Assembly (NCBI RefSeq): GCF_002277815.1
Contig: NZ_NKJI01000022.1
Coordinates: 1-64,000, forward strand
DNA: 64,000 nucleotides
DNA from: Pseudomonas sp. ERMR1:02
GTDB taxonomy: Bacteria > Pseudomonadota > Gammaproteobacteria > Pseudomonadales > Pseudomonadaceae
Reading direction: 5' to 3'
How positions within the stretch are numbered: the stretch's first letter is position 1; each line of letters starts with the position of its first letter. Below are positions 58,612 through 64,000 of the stretch, one piece after another. Below the pieces are notes generated by a model, which was not told where the DNA came from, did not search any database, and saw only the letters and a program-made list of their open reading frames with translations. The position numbers and the translations under genes were made by a program.

Positions 58612-59381
58612 TTAGTTGTAAACATCAAAGGAGAAATATTTATCGGAGATCGCCTGGTAAGTTCCGTCCTTGATAATCTCGGCGAGCGCCCCATTGATCT
58701 GTTCGCGAAGAACATTGTCTTCCTTGCGCAAACCAATCCCCGCACCACACCGAGCGTTTTTGGGTCGCGCAACTCCGGGCCGGCAAAAGCAAAATCACGT
58801 CCGTTCTCGGTTTTTAAAAAACCTAGATCGGCCTGGACTGAAGATTGCAGCGATGCATCCAGGCGGCCTGCAATCAAGTCCTGGTAAACCAGGTCCTGGT
58901 TCTGGTAGGTCGTGATGGTGACGCCTTTCGACGCCCAATAAGTCTTGGCGTAGGTTTCCTGCGTGGAGCCCTGCTCGATCCCGACACGCTTCCCTTGAAG
59001 TGACTCGGCTGTTGGCAGAAGAACGGAGCCTTTTTTCGCAATGAGACGGGGCAGGACATTACTGATCTTGTCGGAGAAGGCTATTTGCGCCTGACGTTTC
59101 TCAGTCACACTCATGGAGGAAAGAATGCCGTCGAACTTCTTGGCTTTCAGCGCGGGGATGATTCCGTCGAAGGAGTTCTCGACCCATACACATTTGACCT
59201 TCAGCTCTTCGCAGATCGCGTTGCCAAGATCGATATCGAAGCCTACAAGCGTGCCATCGGGCGCCTTCGACTCGAAAGGGGCGTAAGTGGGGTCAACGCC
59301 GAAGCGAATGACTTGCAAGTCTTTCGCGTAGACGCCGCTGGCGGCCAAGGCCAGAACAACTGAAACTGCGAGCTTCTTCAT
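58612..59381 (-). CDS. Periplasmic binding protein, ABC polar amino acid type (frameshift near 58751)
   Basis: 256 residues after restoring one G. A signal peptide (LAVSVVLALAASGVYA) is followed by IRFGVDPTYAPFESKAPDGT, VGFDIDLGNAICEEL, FDGIIPALKAKKFDGILSSM and MSVTEKRQAQIAFSDK, the pattern of lysine/arginine/ornithine/histidine binding proteins. The restored end is DGTYQAISDKYFSFDVYN. ACGGAGAATAAT before the ATG supports 59381. It heads the importer-amidohydrolase operon. The ligand is unproven; a cationic amine or heterocycle is possible. Confidence 0.88.
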
Positions 59382-59449
59382 ATTATTCTCCGTAAGCACG
59401 TGGGTATTGTGGGTTTAAAAATGGCTGATCCTGTATGTAACACCGGTCC

Positions 59450-59564
59450 CTGTAGGAGCGAGCTCGCTCGCGATGTACTTGAGAGCACCGTGTTTAACCA
59501 GTAAACACGCGTAATCGTTAACGACCATCGTCGGAACGCCGCCCGGAGCAAGCTTGCTCCTACA
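59450..59564. repeat. Asymmetric REP pair with a CGTCGGAACGCCGCCCGGAG insert
   Basis: The same variant as at 29206-29320: a normal left arm, and a right arm in which tcgcgagc is replaced by tcggaacgccgcccggagca. It lies between the two MFS/ABC blocks. Confidence 0.8.
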
Positions 59565-59596
59565 AAAGACCTCGGTCCTGCACTGTCTGACATTCA

Positions 59597-60820
59597 TCAC
59601 ACCCCTTGCATGCTGCGTCGGTAAGTCGCCGGGGCGAACTTGACCGTCAGCACCGCCATCGCCGCGAGCACCCCGACGTGCAACCACCAGCCAGTGATGA
59701 AGCTTGCGCCGGAGTCGCGCAGCCAGCCGATTAACCAGGGAGCACTCGATGCGAGCAAGAAACCAATACCCTGAACGAAGGCCGCCAAGGCGCCGGCCGC
59801 TTGCGCGCCGGACAAGTGATCGAGGCTGACAATCAGGCTGAGCGAGAAGAACCCGCCGAGGCCGAAACCGGCAAGTGCGACCCACAACCACGGCGCTGCG
59901 TTGGGGGCAAGCGCGAAGCCGGCGAAGCCCGCTGCCTGCAGTGCTATCGTCAGCCATAAGGCACCGCGCCTGTCAGCGCTACGGCGGGCCAGCATCGGCA
60001 TCGCGAACGCCGCTGTCGCCTGGAACATTGCCAACCACGCGAGCAAATTGCCCGAGGCCTGCAGGCCCATGTTCTGCTGTTGGTAGAAAGAAGGCAGCCA
60101 TGCCACCAGGCTTGAGTAGCCGCTATTGGTGAATCCAAAGTATGCGGCCAACTGCCACGCACGCCGATTCTTGAAGAAGCTGCCGGTCAGGACGGGTGCC
60201 GGTCCGCAAGTTGCTATCGGCGATGTGCGTGGCGCGCACACCAGCCAAAGCAAAAGCACAGCCAGCGCTGGCAACGCCCATATGGAAAGCCCTAACCTCC
60301 AGCCACCATATGAATGGAGCCACATGCTTGCCAGCGAACCAAGCGCCCCGCCGCCGACCAATGCTGCCGAGTAGAGCCCCATCACCATCGCTATCCGTTC
60401 AGGAAACCAACGTTTGGCGACACCCGGTATCAAGGCCTGGATCAGGGCCACGCCGGTGCCGGCGATACCGGCGCCGGCGATCAACTGCGCTCCATCCTTG
60501 ACCATGGCGCGTGACGCGCACCCGAGCATCAAGAGCAACAATGCGCCGGCCAGTGCCTGCCTCTCGCCGAAGCGACGTGCGACACCGATACCAATGAAGG
60601 CAATCAGGCCCATCAGCACGAAGGGCAAGGTGGTCAGCATCGCGGCGGCACGAAAATTGAGGCCAATGTCGGCGCGAACCAGATCAAGCACTGGCCCTAC
60701 CGAAGTCAGGAATGGCCGCAAATTCAAGCCGAGTAGCACCAGGAGCGCCAGTGCAGCCAGTGACACCTCGCCCGTGCGCGACATGCCCGTCGCGACGCAA
60801 ACCGAACCGCGGTCAGTCAT
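59597..60820 (-). CDS. MFS transporter, CynX/NimT-like
   Basis: About 407 residues in 12 helices, intact. LAALALLVLLGLNLRPFLTS near the N-terminus and the VGPVLDLVRADIGLN segment match the CynX cyanate/nitroimidazole transporter family. The substrate could be cyanate, a nitro compound or another small anion; no cynS lies nearby. A GTG at 60829 is an alternative start. Divergent from the LysR gene. Confidence 0.8.
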   Translation of the reverse strand: MTDRGSVCVATGMSRTGEVSLAALALLVLLGLNLRPFLTSVGPVLDLVRADIGLNFRAAAMLTTLPFVLMGLIAFIGIGVARRFGERQALAGALLLLMLGCASRAMVKDGAQLIAGAGIAGTGVALIQALIPGVAKRWFPERIAMVMGLYSAALVGGGALGSLASMWLHSYGGWRLGLSIWALPALAVLLLWLVCAPRTSPIATCGPAPVLTGSFFKNRRAWQLAAYFGFTNSGYSSLVAWLPSFYQQQNMGLQASGNLLAWLAMFQATAAFAMPMLARRSADRRGALWLTIALQAAGFAGFALAPNAAPWLWVALAGFGLGGFFSLSLIVSLDHLSGAQAAGALAAFVQGIGFLLASSAPWLIGWLRDSGASFITGWWLHVGVLAAMAVLTVKFAPATYRRSMQGV

Positions 60821-61012
60821 GGCGCGCACTTCTATCCCGCCGGTGCGGCTTCGGGATTGGCAGCATCTCCTGCGCCTGCGTCACGTCACTTGTCATCACA
60901 TTTACCTTGGGGATTGTGGTCAATAGGCCGCATCAGCGGCTTTCTGCAAGATTAAGAGCCAGTGTTATTATTCGGAAATTAAATGTTCGAATGACAATTA
61001 GTGGAGAATGTA

Positions 61013-61885
61013 ATGACTTCGACGCTTATCGATCCGTTGCTGCTCAAGAGTTTCGTCGCGGTAGTAGAGAGCGGTAGCTTCACGCGTGCCGGTGAACGCG
61101 TGCATCTGAGCCAGTCGACCATCAGCCAACAGTTGAAGCGACTTGAGGAGCAACTCGGCTGCGAGTTGCTCAACCGCAGCGGGCGCTACGTTGTCACCAC
61201 CGAGGACGGCGAGCGCTTGCTCGGCTATGCGCGGCGCCTTCTGGGGCTGATGGAAGAGGTGGTGGAAGATTTACGCAAGGGCCACGCACAGGGCGAGGTG
61301 CATATCGGCGTGCCAGAAGACTTCGCGTCAGACTTGCTGACACCGACGCTTGCCGCCTTCGCGCGCGCGCACCCGACGATAAGGCTTGAGATCAGCAGTG
61401 GGCTGAGCAACACGCTCTGGCAGCAGTTTTGTGCAGGTGACTACGACCTGGTACTGATCAAACAGCGCCCGGGACAGGTTGTGGGGCACGCCGCCTGGCC
61501 CGAACCGCTCGCCTGGTTCGACAGCCTCAGCGAGCCGACCTATGAGCGCGACCCGTTGCCACTGGTGGTGTTTCCGGTCGGCGGTTTGTATCGCGATGAA
61601 ATGATCCACGCGCTCGAGAGCGCCGGCCGACGCTGGCGCATCGGCTACAGCAGCGCGAGCCTGGCGAGTGTCCGCTCGGCAGTCGCCGATGGTCTTGGCG
61701 TCAGCGTGCTCCCCTCGCGACTTGCACTGCCCGGTCACCGACGGTTGAGCGTGGCCGAATCCTTCGCCGAATTGTCGGCACTGGAAATCGCGCTACACCT
61801 GCGCCCCGATGCACCACGCCGCGTAATCGATCTGGCCGAACAACTGACAAGGCTATGCGCCCAGGTAACCGGCCACGTCGGCTGA
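61013..61885 (+). CDS. LysR family transcriptional regulator
   Basis: A 290-residue intact regulator. Its DNA-binding helix region is FVAVVESGSFTRAGERVHLS then QSTISQQLKRLEEQLG, with the usual effector domain behind it. GGAG with a seven-base spacer picks the ATG at 61013 over the GTG at 61001. Divergent from the CynX-like gene (193 bp), so probably its regulator. Confidence 0.87.
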   Translation: MTSTLIDPLLLKSFVAVVESGSFTRAGERVHLSQSTISQQLKRLEEQLGCELLNRSGRYVVTTEDGERLLGYARRLLGLMEEVVEDLRKGHAQGEVHIGVPEDFASDLLTPTLAAFARAHPTIRLEISSGLSNTLWQQFCAGDYDLVLIKQRPGQVVGHAAWPEPLAWFDSLSEPTYERDPLPLVVFPVGGLYRDEMIHALESAGRRWRIGYSSASLASVRSAVADGLGVSVLPSRLALPGHRRLSVAESFAELSALEIALHLRPDAPRRVIDLAEQLTRLCAQVTGHVG

Positions 61886-61947
61886 CGTCCCCAAAAAACA
61901 CATTGGGGTGCGAGGTGCGGGGGTGCGGTGTTCGTAACACAGGGCGC

Positions 61948-61977
61948 AAACAAAAGGCCGCTGATTGCTCAGCGGCC
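61948..61977 (-). terminator. Rho-independent terminator of the hexuronate transporter gene
   Basis: On the minus strand GGCCGCTG / CAGCGGCC with a six-base loop is followed by TTTTGTTT, 65 bp after the ExuT-like stop. Confidence 0.75.
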
Positions 61978-62042
61978 TCGTTCAATCCGAAAGGTTACAG
62001 ACAAGTCCGGCTACAGCCTGGACACGCCATGAAAGCCGTCAC

Positions 62043-63437
62043 TCACAAATCAGTAATTTCCTTGTGACGCGGCACCAACATCTTCATCACGCTCCACGCC
62101 AGCAGATACGCCACTGCGCAGATAGCGAACATGATCATGTAGCCGGTGCGGATTTCGCCGACCGCTTTGTAGTAGTCAAACACCCAGCCCCCGAGCTTGG
62201 TCAGCAGCACGCCGCCCAATCCGCCGGCCATACCGCCGATGCCGACCACGGAAGCGACGCTTTTTTGCGGGAACATGTCCGATACGGTGGTGAAGATGTT
62301 GCATGACCAGGCCTGATGCGCCGACGCGCCGATCCCGATCAGCAATACCGGTACCCAGTAGCTGATGTGGCCCAATGGCTGCGCCAACAGCACCAGTAGC
62401 GGGAATACCGCGATCACCAGCATGGCTTTCATGCGACCGTCATACGGTGCGTCGCCACGTGCCATGAAGTAGCTGGGGAACCAGCCGCCGCCGATGCTAC
62501 CCACCATGGTCATGCTGTACAGAACGGTCAGTGGCAGGACGATGGCTGCGCCTTTCAGGCCGTACTGCTCCGACAGGTAAGTCGGCAGCCAGAACAGAAA
62601 GAACCACCACACACCATCGGTCATGAATTTACCGAAGGCGAACGCCCAGGTCTGACGGTATTTGAGCAGTTTGAACCACGATACCTTTTTGCCAACACCG
62701 GTCGACACGGCGGCGCTGGCGTCCAGATCACTGCGGATGTGCGCCAGTTCGCTTGCCGACAGGCGTTTCTGCCGTTCCGGCTTTTCGTACAACGCAAGCC
62801 ATACACCCATCCAGATGAAGCCCAGCATGCCGATCACGATGAATGCAGCTTGCCAGCCCCACATGGCAGCGATCAGGGGCACGGAAATCGGCGCCAGGAT
62901 CGCCCCGACGTTGGCGCCGGAGTTGAAGATACCGGTGGCGAAGGAGCGCTCCTTCTTCGGGAAATACTCAGCGGTGACCTTGATCGCGGTCGGGAAGTTA
63001 GCCGACTCACCCACCGCCAGCACGGCGCGCGCCAGCATGAAGCCGGCGATCGAGACCGGGATGACCGCGATGCCGAGCGCGCCGGATATGGCCGCAATGC
63101 CCTCGCCCATGGGTTCGGCAAAAGCGTGCATTACCGCGCCGGTCGACCAGATGCAGATCGCCGCCACAAATGCTGCCTTGGTGCCGATCTTGTCGACTAC
63201 CCGGCCAGCGAACAGCATGGAAATCGCGTACGTGAACTGGAAGACCGCGGCGATGTTGGCGTAGTCGGTATTGCTCCAGCCAAATTGCCTCGACAGATCC
63301 GGCGCCAACAGGCTGAGTACCTGGCGGTCCAGGTAGTTGACGGTGGTCGCAAAAAACAACAACGCACAAATGGTCCATCGATATTTACCGACAGACTGGC
63401 CGACGCGTTGCGCGGTGATGGGCTCGTTCAGATTCAT
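62043..63437 (-). CDS. Hexuronate MFS transporter, ExuT-like
   Basis: A 464-residue intact ACS-family transporter. ALLFFATTVNYLDRQVLSLL (TM1 with the YLDRQ motif), GRVVDKIGTKAAFVAAICIW, ARAVLAVGESANFPTAIKVT and AEYFPKKERSFATGIFNSGA are classical for hexuronate and aldohexuronate permeases. It probably imports galacturonate or glucuronate. Its upstream region has the same GTCATA/TCGTACGAC-type operators as the glucarate regulator gene, fitting a uronate-aldarate regulon. A LysR-type control is not implied. Confidence 0.85.
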   Translation of the reverse strand: MNLNEPITAQRVGQSVGKYRWTICALLFFATTVNYLDRQVLSLLAPDLSRQFGWSNTDYANIAAVFQFTYAISMLFAGRVVDKIGTKAAFVAAICIWSTGAVMHAFAEPMGEGIAAISGALGIAVIPVSIAGFMLARAVLAVGESANFPTAIKVTAEYFPKKERSFATGIFNSGANVGAILAPISVPLIAAMWGWQAAFIVIGMLGFIWMGVWLALYEKPERQKRLSASELAHIRSDLDASAAVSTGVGKKVSWFKLLKYRQTWAFAFGKFMTDGVWWFFLFWLPTYLSEQYGLKGAAIVLPLTVLYSMTMVGSIGGGWFPSYFMARGDAPYDGRMKAMLVIAVFPLLVLLAQPLGHISYWVPVLLIGIGASAHQAWSCNIFTTVSDMFPQKSVASVVGIGGMAGGLGGVLLTKLGGWVFDYYKAVGEIRTGYMIMFAICAVAYLLAWSVMKMLVPRHKEITDL

Positions 63438-63482
63438 GGTGGGGTCGACGCTCTTTTTATTTTTAGAAGTTCAATCTCTTTC

Positions 63483-63502
63483 GTCATACGTCGTCATATG
63501 AC
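63483..63502. promoter_or_regulatory. Paired GTCATA-type operator cores upstream of the hexuronate transporter
   Basis: GTCATAC (63483-63489) and the palindrome GTCATATGAC (63493-63502) lie 46-65 bp upstream of the ExuT-like start. The GTCATAC core is the complement of the GTATGAC core of the site at 11512. Confidence 0.45.
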
Positions 63503-63687
63503 TTGTTGAATTTATAGCTATCTCCGTACGGCACGTCAATAAAAAACCCTTTTTACCTGATCAGCTTTACCGCTCGAAAAATGCGGGATCTCGTTGAATA
63601 ACGTAACCAACAGGCAAAAATTCAAGAAAATTTGCCTAATTACGCTTATTTGCCAGCGCTTGAAACTGAGTGATGAGCAAAAAATAG

Positions 63688-63698
63688 TCGTACGACAA
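63688..63698. promoter_or_regulatory. Operator-like palindrome TCGTACGACAA
   Basis: GTCGTACGAC is a perfect palindrome and TCGTACGACAA differs from TTGTATGACAA at 11512 at two positions. It is 250 bp from the transporter start and 144 bp from the exported-protein start. Confidence 0.45.
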
Positions 63699-63841
63699 CT
63701 AGCAAAATCAGCAACAACATCGCTCCACTACGTCAATCAGGCACAGATGCAAAGGATTTTGGCAGCAATTCCAATGCAGCCATTCACCGGCTGTAGCAAA
63801 GTGCGGGTATGCCAGTCACCGGCTTTTCGAAGGAACCCAGA

Positions 63842-64000
63842 ATGTCCACCTCCCCTGCATCAACAAACAGAAAGGCACGTTACAGAAAACCCCTTGCCCG
63901 GCTCGCGCTGGCCATCACCCTGGGCACACTCGGCCTGCCTTACTGGGCGGGCAATGCCCAGGCCCACGGCGGTCACGCCGAGATGGTGCCGCTGCAAGCG
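63842..64000 (+). CDS. Exported protein, N-terminal part only
   Basis: 53 residues before the window ends. MSTSPASTNRKARYRKPLAR precedes a hydrophobic segment (LALAITLGTLGLPYWAGNAQA) with a likely cleavage after AQA, then HGGHAEMVPLQA. AAGGAA lies 10 bases before the ATG. It is divergent from the hexuronate transporter and shares its operator region. Too little is visible to name a family. Confidence 0.6.
   Translation, partial: MSTSPASTNRKARYRKPLARLALAITLGTLGLPYWAGNAQAHGGHAEMVPLQA

Larger units (their letters stand above)
63438..63841. other. Divergent intergenic region between the ExuT-like gene and the exported protein
   Basis: There is no supported gene in these ~400 bases. It is clearly more AT-rich than the flanks and contains the three operator-like palindromes listed here. 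Divergent promoters for both neighbours must lie inside it. Confidence 0.6.

Overview
The window looks like a chromosome segment of a Pseudomonas of the fluorescens group. The reasons are the GC-rich coding, about 25 intergenic loci of the Pseudomonas REP palindrome families, and gene families typical of that group: AmpR/AmpC, a 53-residue Cys-rich metallothionein, SelD-MnmH, Cache chemoreceptors, the glucarate pathway, YceH, XapX and DUF1615. I saw no rRNA, tRNA, CRISPR array, insertion sequence or prophage.

Many genes are broken only by single-base deletions inside short homopolymer runs. I count about 37, nearly all in G or C runs and always a loss. Restoring one base in each run rebuilds full-length proteins, so I annotate these as whole genes with a consensus-sequence problem and not as pseudogenes. 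Spans below cover the restored genes.

Layout. 0-2.7 kb (minus): an envelope-sugar cassette with a 19-residue leader ORF, a UDP-glucuronate 4-epimerase-like enzyme, a DPM1-type glycosyltransferase, a small LAB_N membrane protein and an ArnT-like transferase cut by the window edge. 3-9.6 kb: YceH, a shikimate dehydrogenase relative, small proteins, an AI-2E-family permease, TrhP and a LysR/EamA pair. 10.7-14.5 kb: D-glucarate uptake and dehydration (GntR regulator, gudP, gudD). 14.5-16.8 kb: divergent ampR-ampC. 16.9-31 kb: assorted housekeeping and unknown genes, including DNA polymerase II (polB), two GSTs, a FAD monooxygenase and a secreted protein of eight 13-residue repeats. 31-36.2 kb: selD-mnmH (selenium modification of tRNA), a quinone-reductase-like gene with XapX, an AraC regulator and a metallothionein. 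36.4-44 kb: two chemoreceptors, a Na+/H+ antiporter-family protein and an MHS-type symporter. 44-46.5 kb: a two-component system with PepSY partners. 46.7-53.1 kb: patatin, queD, an alpha/beta hydrolase, a CodA-like deaminase, a DapF-like protein lacking both catalytic cysteines, and an MFS exporter.

53.3-59.4 kb is a probable accessory operon: a polar amino acid-type ABC importer (binding protein, two permeases, ATPase) followed by two amidohydrolases, next to the stump of a TonB-dependent receptor. This suggests uptake and hydrolytic deamination of a nitrogen-rich cyclic compound. 59.6-64 kb: a CynX-like MFS protein divergent from a LysR gene, an ExuT-like hexuronate transporter, and the start of an exported protein. 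The intergenic DNA upstream of exuT carries the same GntR-like operator core seen between the GntR gene and gudP, suggesting that uronate and aldarate use are co-regulated.
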